DNA of 64,000 nucleotides from Pseudomonas sp. LD120 (GTDB lineage Bacteria > Pseudomonadota > Gammaproteobacteria > Pseudomonadales > Pseudomonadaceae). A model generated the notes under the pieces. The model was not told where the DNA came from. It searched no databases and worked only from the letters and a program-made list of their open reading frames with translations. The DNA lies in contig NZ_WVHL01000005.1 of assembly GCF_009861525.1 (NCBI RefSeq), forward strand, positions 434,001-498,000, given 5' to 3'. The position numbers were made by a program, and so were the translations under genes. Positions 44,157 to 54,303 of this stretch are shown one piece after another. How positions within the stretch are numbered: the first letter of the stretch is position 1; the number at the start of each line of letters is the position of its first letter.

Positions 44157-44945
44157 GCCAAGCATCTCCTGTGGGTGCGGTCGGACGGTGTTGTGCTCGC
44201 CAGCACCTGGGTTTGCCAGCCTGTCCATGAAGCATAGGTGCCAACCCCGTCTGCCTTGGGGGCTGGCTTGCGGGGTTTTCATGCGCCGCGCAGGTTTTTG
44301 ATCTGGGCTGACCCACTCGCGCCATCCCGGGCGCGAGTGGGGTTTGCGGTCTATAAAGAATGGGTGCTGGTCGTCGGGCCGCCCCTTTCAATGCGTTGTT
44401 GGTCGCCAACAGTCTGACCACGTCTAGCGACTCTTCTCCCAGCCGTTTGGCTTGCTCCTATTGATGTTGAGCACCCGGTGTCGCCTGGGCCCTGGTGGCT
44501 GCGAGCAAGGCATCTTGCCACTATCTCCTGGACGATTACGTACTGTGTTACGTGGTATGTAGTTGTCTTTGCTGGGGCTTTTTCCAAGGGGCGCGGATGG
44601 CGCCGGTACGTTGGATACGTTTTTCGTACGATCGGCATTTTTTCGGAAAATCCACGCAAATGCTTTGTGCTTCCTGGTCTCGCCGCTTGAGTGTCGAGGG
44701 TTTCCGCATCGGTTTATAAGGGGGGGCTTTCAGTACGAAATCGGTACGAATCATTGCCGGGAGTGCCCCGCGAACGGATTCAGCAGTGGCGTGGATCACC
44801 CACCCAGGATTGTGGAACTGCACAGGCCCGGGCTGTTCAGAACATCAAGGCCGTGCGCTGCGGGAAGCCTCGAATTGCCGCGGCCGAAAAATCAGCGGGG
44901 ATAAAACCTGCAACGACGCTGAGGGCCCTGCCCAGAGAGGATTCG
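44157..44945. other. 789-bp intergenic region without recognised gene
   Basis: No convincing ORF. The left part has a hairpin (next entry). The middle (44593-44755) is rich in GTACG words: CGGTACGTTGGATACG, TTTTTCGTACGATCGG, and GTACGAAATCGGTACGAATC, partly arranged as direct and inverted repeats. The last 180 bp before the aldo/keto reductase is GC-rich and could be a structured 5' leader. I could not match it to a known riboswitch class. Confidence 0.4.
44312..44341. terminator. 11-12-bp hairpin
   Basis: CCCACTCGCGC (44312-44322) pairs exactly with GCGCGAGTGGG (44331-44341). Only a short T-run (GTTT) follows on the plus strand, so it may be a weak or factor-assisted terminator. Confidence 0.5.
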
Positions 44946-45983
44946 ATGACTTATCTAGCTGCCGAAAATCGCTACGACTCCATCCCTTATCGCCGTGTCG
45001 GCCGCAGCGGCCTGGTGCTGCCGGCGCTGTCCCTGGGGCTGTGGCACAACTTTGGCGACAGCACGCCAATCGACACCCAGCGGGCGTTGTTGCGTACTGC
45101 TTTTGACTTGGGGATCAACCATTTCGACCTGGCCAACAACTACGGCCCACCTTACGGCAGTGCCGAAATCAACTTTGGCCGCTTGCTACGGGAGGACTTC
45201 AAGGCTTATCGCGATGAGCTGATTATCTCCAGCAAGGCCGGTTGGGACATGTGGCCCGGGCCTTACGGCCAGGGCGGAGGCTCGCGCAAGTATGTGCTGG
45301 CCAGCCTCGACCAGAGCCTGCAACGCTTGGGCCTGGACTATGTGGATATCTTCTACTCCCACCGTTTCGACCCGGATACTCCGCTGGAGGAAACCGCCAG
45401 CGCCCTGGCCAGCGCGGTGCAACAGGGCAAGGCCCTGTACATCGGTATTTCTTCCTACTCGGGGGCAAAAACGCGGGAAATCGCCGGGTTGTTGCAGGCG
45501 TGGAAAGTGCCGCTGCTGATTCATCAGCCGGCCTACAACATGCTCAATCGCTGGGTGGAAAAGGACCTGCTGGACACCACCGAAGCTCTCGGCGTCGGCG
45601 TTATTGCCTTTACTCCGCTGGCCCAGGGGCTGCTTACCGACAAGTACCTCAATGGCATTCCCGAGGATGCGCGGGTCAATCGCCCTGGCGGCGGCTCGCT
45701 GCAAGCCGCGCACCTGTCCGAAGTCAATATCGCCCATGTCCGCGCCCTCAACGAGATTGCCAAGAACCGCGGGCAAAGCCTGGCGCAACTGGCCCTGGCG
45801 TGGACCCTGCGCGACCCGCGTGTGACCTCGGCACTGATTGGTGCGAGCCGCCCGGAGCAGATCGTCGAGAACGTCGGAGCGTTGCAGAACCTGAGCTTCA
45901 GCATCGAAGAGCTGGCGGAAATCGATCATTTCGCCAAAGAGGGGCGCATCAACCTGTGGGAAAAACCCTCGCTGGCGCAATAG
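44946..45983 (+). CDS. Aldo/keto reductase, YghZ (L-glyceraldehyde-3-phosphate reductase) type
   Basis: A 345-residue NADPH-dependent (beta/alpha)8 enzyme. The catalytic tetrad is visible: Asp and Tyr in FDLANNYGPPYGSAE, Lys in LIISSKAGWDMWPGPYG, and His in VDIFYSHRFDPDTPL. The WPGPYG(Q/E)GGSRKY insertion and QPAYNMLNRWVEKDLL are typical of the YghZ group, which detoxifies L-glyceraldehyde 3-phosphate and methylglyoxal. ATG 44946 follows AGAGAGGA. The ORF to 44691 has no RBS. No operon partner. Confidence 0.9.
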   Translation: MTYLAAENRYDSIPYRRVGRSGLVLPALSLGLWHNFGDSTPIDTQRALLRTAFDLGINHFDLANNYGPPYGSAEINFGRLLREDFKAYRDELIISSKAGWDMWPGPYGQGGGSRKYVLASLDQSLQRLGLDYVDIFYSHRFDPDTPLEETASALASAVQQGKALYIGISSYSGAKTREIAGLLQAWKVPLLIHQPAYNMLNRWVEKDLLDTTEALGVGVIAFTPLAQGLLTDKYLNGIPEDARVNRPGGGSLQAAHLSEVNIAHVRALNEIAKNRGQSLAQLALAWTLRDPRVTSALIGASRPEQIVENVGALQNLSFSIEELAEIDHFAKEGRINLWEKPSLAQ

Positions 45984-46008
45984 CCGCGTTCGCCGGTGCG
46001 TCAACCGG

Positions 46009-46047
46009 GCAGCCCCCGGCAGAGTGATCTGCTGGGGGCTGCTGATT
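46009..46047 (+). terminator. Intrinsic terminator after the aldo/keto reductase
   Basis: GCAGCCCCCGGCAGA (46009-46023) pairs with TCTGCTGGGGGCTGC (46028-46042), with one G-U pair, then TGATTTTG. Confidence 0.85.
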
Positions 46048-46130
46048 TTGTGCTCCAAAACGTGCTTTGCGGCGGCGTCGTGATGCTGAGCGGAGGTTTG
46101 ACCCAGTCCCTGGCGAAGCTTTTTGTTGAA

Positions 46131-46150
46131 AATATTATGCTAGTAATATT
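46131..46150. promoter_or_regulatory. AT-rich palindrome upstream of lpd
   Basis: AATATTATGCTAGTAATATT has 7-bp arms (AATATTA/TAATATT) and a 6-bp centre. It lies in the 372-bp gap between the aldo/keto reductase and lpd, about 206 bp before the lpd start. Possibly an operator or promoter spacer. No regulator gene is adjacent. Confidence 0.45.
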
Positions 46151-46265
46151 AAGTTGTTGGTCGAAATTCATAACGTCTCCACCAACCTGACCGCGACCCG
46201 CAGAAGTGGAAGTTGCGAGTTTTCGCGGTCAGCGTCCGCAGCCCGTGCAGGGTGCGGGCTGGTAA

Positions 46266-47816
<1,551 letters not shown>

Positions 47817-47829
47817 TGCGTGGCAAATG

Positions 47830-47855
47830 GTAGGAGCGAGCTTGCTCGCTCCTAC
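47830..47855. terminator. Perfect 12-bp REP hairpin between convergent genes
   Basis: GTAGGAGCGAGC (47830-47841) and GCTCGCTCCTAC (47844-47855) pair exactly around TT. It separates the lpd stop (47816) from the ImmA-like stop (47862), so it may act as a bidirectional terminator. Confidence 0.75.
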
Positions 47856-47861
47856 AAGGGA

Positions 47862-49064
47862 CTATTTTTTGTTGGGAAAACCGAGGATTTCTGCGGTTTC
47901 ACTGAAGAACTGATCCCGTGCCGAGCGTTTTCTGAGTTGCATGTTGATGACCTGTGACTGGTCTGGAAGGTCAAAGTAGCCCTCATCCAGGCTGCACAGG
48001 CTTTCCAGAATGGCCACAGGCAAGCCCAGCAGTTGCCTGACCTGGGACCTGGAAAGCACTGGGTTTTCCACTAGCATTTTCACGCCACGTGCAATCAGCT
48101 GTGGTCGCTCAAAATCAAAGTCGCCATCCATCGGCTCACCTTTGACCCAGCCTCTTGCTGATCTGGCTTTCCATAGCCGGGTTGTCGTGGTGTCGTTGAT
48201 GATTTCCAGATCCACACAGCGATGCACCATGGCCGCAACAGAGACTTTCCAGCGTGATTTCAACGCCAGCAAAGTATCCAGAGCGGGCCAGCGAATCTCC
48301 CTGAGAAAACTTTCTGCAGGCATCAGGAAGGCGCTTGCGAAGCGGTGTGCCTGGGACTCAAGCAGCGCGTGGTTGGCCTCGTATTGCTCCTTGGAAACAT
48401 GGCGATGGAGAACGATATGTCCGAGCTCATGGGCCGCGTCGAAACGGTTTCTGATGCCGTTTGCCTTATCGGCTACGAGCAGCACGTAGGGACGCTGGTC
48501 CAGTTCATACCAGTTGGAAACACCGTCCATTTTCAAATGGCCCAATGTGGTCCGGGCACAGATGATTCCGGCGTTCTCAAGTGCTTGAATGACATTGGGA
48601 ATAGGCGCGATTCCCAACCCCCAGGCTTGCCGGCATTCGCTGGCCATCTGCTCGATTTCCTGGTCGGAAATCATCTGGCAGTTAGTCTCCGTCAAATGCG
48701 GGACATTGACCGCCGCGAACTCAAGGCTTTCCTGAAGCTTGTAAGAAATGTCCTGAAGCCACTCCAGGCGTAGCTCGGCAATGTCTCGTGCATTGCTGGT
48801 GGTACTGACTTGGGAACGGAAGAAAAAGGGTGTGTTCTGAGCGGTATCAACTGGCTCTTCAAGCAGCCAGTTTTCGCTGACGCCAAACACTTCACACAAG
48901 CGCTGGAAGGCTTCAGCTTCGGGCTCCTGCAATCCATTTTCCCATTTTGAGATGTTTCCAGAGGCTCGCCCCACCCTTTCGGCCAACGCGCTTTGGGTCA
49001 TCCCAAAAGCGAGGCGCAACTGTTTGAGGCGCTCTGACTGAAAGCCCGCGACTCCAGTTCTCAT
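47862..49064 (-). CDS. XRE regulator fused to ImmA/IrrE metallopeptidase domain
   Basis: A 400-residue protein. Residues 1-70 form the Cro/C1-type helix-turn-helix (LRLAFGMTQSALAERVGRASGNISKWENG). Residues about 150-270 form the peptidase with the zinc motif FDAAHELGHIVLHRH (HExxH variant HELGH). The C-terminal third is unassigned. Such proteins cleave an ImmR-like or their own repressor to trigger stress or phage-related genes. It is the last gene of a small operon on the minus strand with a 3-bp gap to the split ORF upstream. The likely target is its own operon or a mobile element. No phage genes are seen. Confidence 0.9.
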   Translation of the reverse strand: MRTGVAGFQSERLKQLRLAFGMTQSALAERVGRASGNISKWENGLQEPEAEAFQRLCEVFGVSENWLLEEPVDTAQNTPFFFRSQVSTTSNARDIAELRLEWLQDISYKLQESLEFAAVNVPHLTETNCQMISDQEIEQMASECRQAWGLGIAPIPNVIQALENAGIICARTTLGHLKMDGVSNWYELDQRPYVLLVADKANGIRNRFDAAHELGHIVLHRHVSKEQYEANHALLESQAHRFASAFLMPAESFLREIRWPALDTLLALKSRWKVSVAAMVHRCVDLEIINDTTTTRLWKARSARGWVKGEPMDGDFDFERPQLIARGVKMLVENPVLSRSQVRQLLGLPVAILESLCSLDEGYFDLPDQSQVINMQLRKRSARDQFFSETAEILGFPNKK

Positions 49065-49067
49065 GGT

Positions 49068-49623
49068 TTACCTCTTGGAAATTGACTCATTGGCGGTTTG
49101 ATTGTCGGCTTCTTCGGCGCGGCGCATTTTATCTCGCAATATCACCAGCTCCATGGATTTCTGTTCGGTGACAGCCTCACCAGAGTAGCCTTCAAGTAAT
49201 TCTTCGAGCGGGCAATCAAGGTGAAATCCTCTGCCGTTGAAATAGGGTACAGCCAAGGTGATTGCCCTGGGTTCTGATTGATTGGCTTCGTTGGGGTGGG
49301 GGGGCATGGACGATGACAAGGGCGTGAATCAGCTGTTCGTCCACTGTTTGTTGCACGCCGTCTATCCAGTCCAGTTGGGTGGGGGAGAGGGACCCATTGA
49401 GTGCTTTCAGCTCGCGCCGATGTTTCGCCTCGCGCACCTCTTTCTGCCACGGGAGGACGACAGCCGTGAGTCGCACGCAGCCCATCTTCAACAGAACGTA
49501 GTGATGACCACTTGGATCTGTCGCCAGGACGACCGGACTCCAGCGTTGCAGGCTGGCCAGCGCATCCTGGATTAGCGAATGCCGCAAGTGACCTCGCAGG
49601 TATTCGGCAGGGGTGTGAGTCAA
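49068..49623 (-). pseudogene. Small protein gene split by a G7 tract (frameshifted or phase-variable)
   Basis: Two overlapping frames, 49216-49623 (begins MTHTPAEYLRGHLRHSLIQ) and 49068-49319 (ends ADNQTANESISKR), become one 187-residue protein if one base is removed from the G7 run at 49298-49304: IHALVIVHAP then HPNEANQSEPRAITLAVPYF. The join reads naturally, so the single-protein model is preferred over two genes. The start is TTG 49623, overlapping the stop of the 41-codon gene upstream. Function unknown. No domain is recognised. Its place between that sORF and the ImmA-like gene suggests a three-gene regulatory unit. Confidence 0.6.
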
Positions 49624-49745
49624 GAGCGCCCGGTTTCTTTCACTGCCGTGTGAAAGGTTTGTGGAAGCAGAACCTCCAGCTCATCAAAAAAATCCTGATG
49701 AATCTGAGTTCTGATAAAGCTCTGGATTTCTTCTTTGGTCACCAT
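49620..49745 (-). CDS. 41-residue small protein
   Basis: ATG 49745 to TGA 49620-49622 encodes MVTKEEIQSFIRTQIHQDFF then DELEVLLPQTFHTAVKETGRS, an acidic, helix-prone peptide. The RBS is weak. Its stop overlaps the TTG start of the next gene (TCTTGACTC), which argues for coupling and for it being real. Upstream, 49746-50009 holds the divergent promoters of this unit and of the gene at 50010. No other gene is seen there. Confidence 0.5.
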   Translation of the reverse strand: MVTKEEIQSFIRTQIHQDFFDELEVLLPQTFHTAVKETGRS

Positions 49746-50009
49746 GACTGTGTACCGCAACCGATTTGATAGGCGGACTTTTAGGCCAGTTTCATTGGTT
49801 ATCCAAGGCTTTTTACTGTGTTTTTGTACAGTTTTCGGGCTGGTTGCAAAAATAGATTTTCCTTACGCCTTTCACCGTCTTTGCCTGATTGTGAGCCTCG
49901 ATCTCAACGCTCTATAGTTTTGCCAGCGCTGTAATCAGTGCTCGGGCGTGCAAGCTCGTTGCTTTCAGAAGTGCAGTGTTTTTTATTGCCTTGAGAAGGC
50001 GTGACGAGC

Positions 50010-50252
50010 ATGGATCAGCCTCTCCCGCTGACCGATAGCAGCGCTCTGCTAATCAATACGCGAGCCAGTAACCTCGATTTGTTCGCCTGTGCCGATCGAA
50101 GGTTTCGAGCGGTCAAGAACCTGATGAGAAGCCTTTCCTACATGGACGTGAGGACTGCCGAAAGTGCGGATCTGAACAGCGTTGCTGAAGCGGCTTACCT
50201 CCTGTTGCAGGAAGGTTGTGACCTCATGGGGGCCATGGAGCCGTGTCAGTGA
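50010..50252 (+). CDS. Small protein, DUF3077/DUF6124-like
   Basis: An 80-residue protein from ATG 50010 (MDQPLPLTDSSALLIN). AAGG lies about 10 bp upstream. GTG 50001 is too close to it. The pattern SNLDLFACADRRFRAVKNLMRSL followed by SVAEAAYLLLQEGCDLMGAM resembles short Pseudomonas-specific proteins of the DUF3077/DUF6124 kind, which are abundant and of unknown function. Assignment is weak. Divergent from the ImmA operon. Confidence 0.55.
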   Translation: MDQPLPLTDSSALLINTRASNLDLFACADRRFRAVKNLMRSLSYMDVRTAESADLNSVAEAAYLLLQEGCDLMGAMEPCQ

Positions 50253-50263
50253 TTGTGTTTTAA

Positions 50264-50300
50264 AACAGCCTCCTCGCGTATTCGCGGGGAGGTTGCTGTT
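50264..50300 (-). terminator. Terminator for tauD (and possibly the gene at 50010)
   Basis: AACAGCC-TCCTCGCG pairs with CGCGGGGA-GGTTGCTGTT around TATT. On the minus strand the stem is followed by TTTTAAAA, so it ends the tau transcript. The plus strand has no T-run. Confidence 0.75.
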
Positions 50301-50345
50301 GGTCGAGAGAAACTGAAGGGGGCAGACAGCGCGGGCAGACAATGC

Positions 50346-51185
50346 TCAGCGAAAGAACGGCACATCCCCAAGAATGGTTGCGCGGTGCATGACCCGGCGC
50401 TGTGGACGGTAGTCGTCCACGGCATAGTGCTGGGTCACGCGGTTGTCCCAGAACGCCACGTCGTTTTCCTGCCAGCGCCAGCGGATGGTGAACTCCGGGC
50501 GGGTGGCGTGGGCGAACAGCAACTGGAGGATGGCTGCGCTTTCGCTCTCCGATAGTTCGTTGATACGGGTGGTGAAGCCCTCGTTGACGAACAGCGACTG
50601 GCGGCCGCTCACTGGGTGGGTACGGATCACCGGGTGCGACAGCGGCGGGTTCTTGCGCCGGGTTTGCTCCCAGCGCGCCAGGTCTTCGGGGGTGTTGCCG
50701 AAGCGTTCCAGAGGGAAAGACTTGATGAAATCGTGGGTGGCGGTCAGGCCCTGCAGCAGGTTCTTCAGCGGCTCGGACAAGGCCTCGTAGGCGGCGATGC
50801 CGCTGGCCCACAACGTGTCGCCGCCGAACGCCGGCAGCAGCTTGGCGCTGAGCACCGCGCCCAGGGCCGGGGTCGGCAGGAAGGTCACGTCGGTGTGCCA
50901 GATGGCGTTGTCGCGCACGTCGGTTTCAGCGGTGTCGAGGATCAGCACTTGCGGCTGTTCCGGCACATTGGGGTAGATCGGGTGAATGTGCAGGTCACCG
51001 AAGTGGGCGGCAAAGCGCGCTTGTTGCTGTGGGGTGATCGGCTGGTCGCGGAAGAACAGCACTTGATGCCTGAGCAGCGCCTGCTCGATGGCGTCGCGCT
51101 GCTCCAGGTTCAGCGGCTGGCTGATGTCGATGCCGCTGATCTGGGCGCCGAGGGCGGAGCTTAAGGGGGTGATGGTCAGGCTCAT
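50346..51185 (-). CDS. tauD: Taurine dioxygenase TauD
   Basis: Iron/2-oxoglutarate dioxygenase that oxidises taurine to sulfite and aminoacetaldehyde. 279 residues. Facial triad: His and Asp in [17 protein letters not shown] near residue 95, and the distal His in [11 protein letters not shown] near 270. The 2-oxoglutarate Arg is in the same C-terminal block. [20 protein letters not shown] is the usual start. It ends the tauABCD operon but is 222 bp from tauC, separated by a REP element. Other sulfonates may be accepted. Confidence 0.95.
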   Translation of the reverse strand: MSLTITPLSSALGAQISGIDISQPLNLEQRDAIEQALLRHQVLFFRDQPITPQQQARFAAHFGDLHIHPIYPNVPEQPQVLILDTAETDVRDNAIWHTDVTFLPTPALGAVLSAKLLPAFGGDTLWASGIAAYEALSEPLKNLLQGLTATHDFIKSFPLERFGNTPEDLARWEQTRRKNPPLSHPVIRTHPVSGRQSLFVNEGFTTRINELSESESAAILQLLFAHATRPEFTIRWRWQENDVAFWDNRVTQHYAVDDYRPQRRVMHRATILGDVPFFR

Positions 51186-51272
51186 GGTCGTTCTCTTATG
51201 CGGCGCCGAACGGTCGGCGTGATCGGATTCGGTTTATCTGCATCCATCAAAAATGGCTGGCATGCATGGGCC

Positions 51273-51400
51273 TGGTAGCCGCTGCCGAGCCCTGTGCGCT
51301 CGGTCGCAGCCTCGCTGGGGCTCGACAGCGGCTACAGGCAGGTAATGCAGGCAAGTAACGCAAGCGACGTAAGGCAGGTAATGCAAGTGACGCAAGACAC
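51273..51400. repeat. REP element followed by 9-bp imperfect tandem repeats
   Basis: A REP pair (TGGTAGCCGCTGCCGAG opposing CTCGACAGCGGCTACAG) at 51273-51337 is followed at 51338-51400 by repeats of the type GCAGGTAAT, GCAAGTAAC, GCAAGCGAC, GCAGGTAAT, GCAAGTGAC, GCAAGACAC. It lies between tauC and tauD and could reduce expression of tauD relative to tauABC. Confidence 0.75.
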
Positions 51401-51407
51401 GCTCGGT

Positions 51408-52247
51408 TCAGTGCGATTGGCCATGCCACGGCACCAGCTTGCGTTGCAGGGCGCGCAGGCCCATCTCCATGGCGAAGGCGATCAGGGCAATCACCAGTAT
51501 CCCCAGTAGCACCACATCGGTGACCAGGAACTGCGCCGCGGATTGCACCATGAAGCCCAAGCCGCTGGTGGCGGCGATCAGTTCTGCCGCCACCAGGGTC
51601 GACCAGCCCACGCCCAGGCCGATGCGCACGCCGGTGAGGATCTCCGGCAGGGCGCTGGGCAGGATCACGTGGCGAATCAGCTGCGCCCGGGTCGCGCCCA
51701 GGGATTGCGCGGCGCGCAGTTTGGCCGGGTCGACGGTGCGCACGCCGGTGGCGGTGGCGATGGCGATCGGGGCGAAGATCGCCAGATAAATCAGCAGCAC
51801 CTTGGACAGCTCGCCAATGCCGCACCAGATGACGATCAGCGGCAGATAGGCCAGTGGCGGAATCGGCCGGTAGAACTCGATCAAAGGGTCGAGCACGCCC
51901 CGGGCGATGCGGTTGGCGCCAATGGCGATGCCCATCGGAATCGCCGTCAGCACGGCACACCCCAGGGCCAGGCCGATGCGTTGCAGGCTGGCTGCCAGGT
52001 GCTGCCAGAGGGTGGAATCCATGTAGCCGCTGGTGGCCAGCAACCAGCCCTTTTGCAATACGGCGGCAGGGGGCGGCAGGAACAGCGGTTCGATCAGGTC
52101 GCTGGCAGTGACCGCCCACCACAGGGCCAGCAGGGCGATCAGAGTCAGTACGCTGATCCAGCGGGTGCTCAGGCTACGACGCACCGGCAGGGGCGCTTTC
52201 GGGGTGGCATCGCGGGTCGCAGTGGTGGGAATCTCATGGCTGCTCAT
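51408..52247 (-). CDS. tauC: Taurine ABC transporter permease TauC
   Basis: A 279-residue inner-membrane permease with about six helices. The N-terminus is a 30-residue basic hydrophilic extension. The family loop is [36 protein letters not shown], and [20 protein letters not shown] follows. Its ATG overlaps the tauB stop (ATGA). Transports taurine and related alkanesulfonates with TauA and TauB. Confidence 0.95.
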   Translation of the reverse strand: MSSHEIPTTATRDATPKAPLPVRRSLSTRWISVLTLIALLALWWAVTASDLIEPLFLPPPAAVLQKGWLLATSGYMDSTLWQHLAASLQRIGLALGCAVLTAIPMGIAIGANRIARGVLDPLIEFYRPIPPLAYLPLIVIWCGIGELSKVLLIYLAIFAPIAIATATGVRTVDPAKLRAAQSLGATRAQLIRHVILPSALPEILTGVRIGLGVGWSTLVAAELIAATSGLGFMVQSAAQFLVTDVVLLGILVIALIAFAMEMGLRALQRKLVPWHGQSH

Positions 52248-53038
52248 GGGCGCTCCTGCTGCTGGGTGGCGCTGCGCTGGGAGAACACCCGGGCCAGCAC
52301 GTGTTCGCGGGTTTCGATGAACAGCGGGTCGGACTTGATCGCCCGGGCCGATTCGCCGGCGGCGTAGCGCTGGCCGAAGTCCAGGTTCAGGCGCTCGACG
52401 ATCTGCCCCGGGTTGGGTGCCAGGAGGATCAGGTCGGTGGCCAGGAACACCGCTTCCTCGATGTCGTGGGTAATCAGGAACACCGGCTTGGCGGTGCGCT
52501 GCCAGACTTGCAGCAACAGCTCCTGCATCTGCTCGCGGGTGAAGGCATCCAGGGCGCCGAAGGGTTCATCCATCAGCAGCACGCGCGGGTCGGCAGCCAG
52601 GGCGCGGGCCAGGCCCACGCGCTGTTTCTGTCCACCGGAAAGCTGCCAGGTGCGGCGTTTGTCGAAGCCGGCCAGGTCCACCAGGGCGAGCATCTCCCGC
52701 GCCCGGGCTTCACGCAGGTCCCGGGCGACGCCGGCCAGTTCCAGGCCGAAGGCGATGTTGCCCAGCACGTCCTGCCAGGGCAGCAGGGCGTCGTCCTGGA
52801 ACACCACGCCACGCTCGGCGCTGGGGCCCTTGACCGGCTCGCCGTCGAGGTTGATGCGTCCGGCGCTGGGCTCGACGAACCCGGCCATCAGGTTCAGCAG
52901 CGAAGTCTTGCCGCTGCCGGAGGGCCCCAGGGCGACCAGCAGTTGCTGTGGCCCCAGGCTCAGGGAAATGTCCGCCAGCACCGCTTCGGCGGCGCCTGGG
53001 TACTGTGCACTGATGCGCTCCAGTTGTAGCTGGGCCAT
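52244..53038 (-). CDS. tauB: Taurine ABC transporter ATP-binding protein TauB
   Basis: A 264-residue ATPase: Walker [19 protein letters not shown] near 38, Q-loop [18 protein letters not shown], signature [20 protein letters not shown] near 135, Walker [21 protein letters not shown], and [21 protein letters not shown]. The C-terminal tail [13 protein letters not shown] is specific. It lies 27 bp after tauA and overlaps tauC. Confidence 0.95.
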   Translation of the reverse strand: MAQLQLERISAQYPGAAEAVLADISLSLGPQQLLVALGPSGSGKTSLLNLMAGFVEPSAGRINLDGEPVKGPSAERGVVFQDDALLPWQDVLGNIAFGLELAGVARDLREARAREMLALVDLAGFDKRRTWQLSGGQKQRVGLARALAADPRVLLMDEPFGALDAFTREQMQELLLQVWQRTAKPVFLITHDIEEAVFLATDLILLAPNPGQIVERLNLDFGQRYAAGESARAIKSDPLFIETREHVLARVFSQRSATQQQERP

Positions 53039-53065
53039 GACGGCTGCCTCCTGTCCGCTCGCGGG

Positions 53066-54043
53066 TTATTCGGTGATGAACTGGGCGCTGACGTAAGGGG
53101 CGTAGTCCGGCAGTACCGCCTCGACCTTGCCTTGTTCCTTGAGGAACACCGCGGTGTCGGTGATGGCCTGGGTGGTCGGGGCGCCGAGGCTGAGCACCTG
53201 GTCGGCGGCCAGCGGGTAGACGTTGCCTTGCAGCAGCAGCGGGATATCGCTGGCCTTGGCCCCGGAGAGCTTCACCAGTTTGTCGACGTTGCCCTGGTTG
53301 GCCAGCCAGGCTTGTGGGTCCTTGCGGTATTGGGCGTAGGCCTCCAGGGTCACCTTGGCGAAGGCGCTGACGATTTGTGGGTGCTTCTCGGCAAAGTCCT
53401 TGCGCACGATCCAGGCGTCGAAAGTCGGCGCGCCGAACTGGGCCAGCTCACCGGAGGTGATCAGCACCTTGCCGTTTTCCTTGGCCACGCCCAGGGCCGG
53501 GTCCCAGACGTAGGTGGCGTCGATATCGCCGCGTTTCCAGGCGGCGATGATCGCCGGTGGCGCGAGGTTGAGGATCTGCACTTTCGAGGGGTCGATGTTC
53601 CAGTGCTTCAGCGCCGCCAGCAGGCTGTAGTGGCCGGTGGAAACGAAGGGCACGGCGACTTTTTTACCGATCAGGTCCTGAGGGCTGTTGATCGCGGAAC
53701 CGTCGCGGGCCACCAGGGCTTCAGCGGCGCCGATCTGGGTGGCGATGAGGAAGGTCTGCACCGGCACCTTGCGGGTGATGGCGGCGGTCAGCGGGCTGGA
53801 GCCCAGGTAGCCGATCTGCACATCGCCGGAAGCGATGGCGGCGATGACGTCGGCGCCGTTGTCGAATTTGCGCCAGTTGATCGTGGCCTGGGTGGCTTTT
53901 TCATAGCTGCCATCGGCTTGCGCGACCTTGGCTGGGTCGACGGTGGTCTGGTAGGCGACGGTGACGTCGGCCGCCTGGGCAAAGAAACTCGCAGCGGCCA
54001 GGGACGCGGCCGCCAGGAGGCGAAGGGGGAAATGCAGTTTCAT
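53066..54043 (-). CDS. tauA: Taurine-binding periplasmic protein TauA
   Basis: A 325-residue receptor with a signal peptide (cleavage near FFAQAADV, residue 25). The mature part starts VTVAYQTTVDPAKVAQADGSYE, and contains IGYLGSSPLTAAITRKVPVQTF, VPFVSTGHYSLLAALKHWNID and IDATYVWDPALG, the NMT1/TauA pattern. ATG 54043 follows AGGAG at a good distance. First gene of the tau operon, induced under sulfate limitation in relatives. Confidence 0.95.
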   Translation of the reverse strand: MKLHFPLRLLAAASLAAASFFAQAADVTVAYQTTVDPAKVAQADGSYEKATQATINWRKFDNGADVIAAIASGDVQIGYLGSSPLTAAITRKVPVQTFLIATQIGAAEALVARDGSAINSPQDLIGKKVAVPFVSTGHYSLLAALKHWNIDPSKVQILNLAPPAIIAAWKRGDIDATYVWDPALGVAKENGKVLITSGELAQFGAPTFDAWIVRKDFAEKHPQIVSAFAKVTLEAYAQYRKDPQAWLANQGNVDKLVKLSGAKASDIPLLLQGNVYPLAADQVLSLGAPTTQAITDTAVFLKEQGKVEAVLPDYAPYVSAQFITE

Positions 54044-54101
54044 GGGGGTGCTCCTCATAGGCGGCCGGTGATCGGCGTGGGAGGAGACTAAATGATCTAA
54101 G

Positions 54102-54130
54102 AATGCAGAAATAAATAACTTATTTGCATT
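54102..54130 (-). promoter_or_regulatory. AT-rich inverted repeat upstream of tauA
   Basis: AATGCAGAAATAA (54102-54114) faces TTATTTGCATT (54120-54130), an inverted repeat with one extra base, 59 bp upstream of tauA. Probably part of the sulfur-controlled promoter. The remainder of the 260-bp gap to gshA is GC-rich with hairpins (for example GGGAGCTGGGCTCCC at 54278-54292). Confidence 0.5.
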
Positions 54131-54303
54131 AGCTTATGGGGAGAACCGCATCGGCGTCGCACCGAAGCTGTTGTTGTGGCAAGGGCGCAAGCGCTTGCTC
54201 AGTGGCGCCGGCATGCCGGAGCCTGGCGCCACGGTAGCTCCGGAAAGGCCGCCGGCCGGGCCGCTGGGCGGCCCAGTGGGAGCTGGGCTCCCGGGTCGCG
54301 GCT

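Noticed and set aside
44760..44945. Known riboswitch in the leader of the aldo/keto reductase
   Set aside because: I compared by eye with glycine, SAM/SAH, preQ1 and guanidine types and found no matching core motifs.
47862..50252. Prophage remnant around the XRE-ImmA/IrrE gene
   Set aside because: No integrase, structural gene or attachment repeat is seen. The unit may stand alone.
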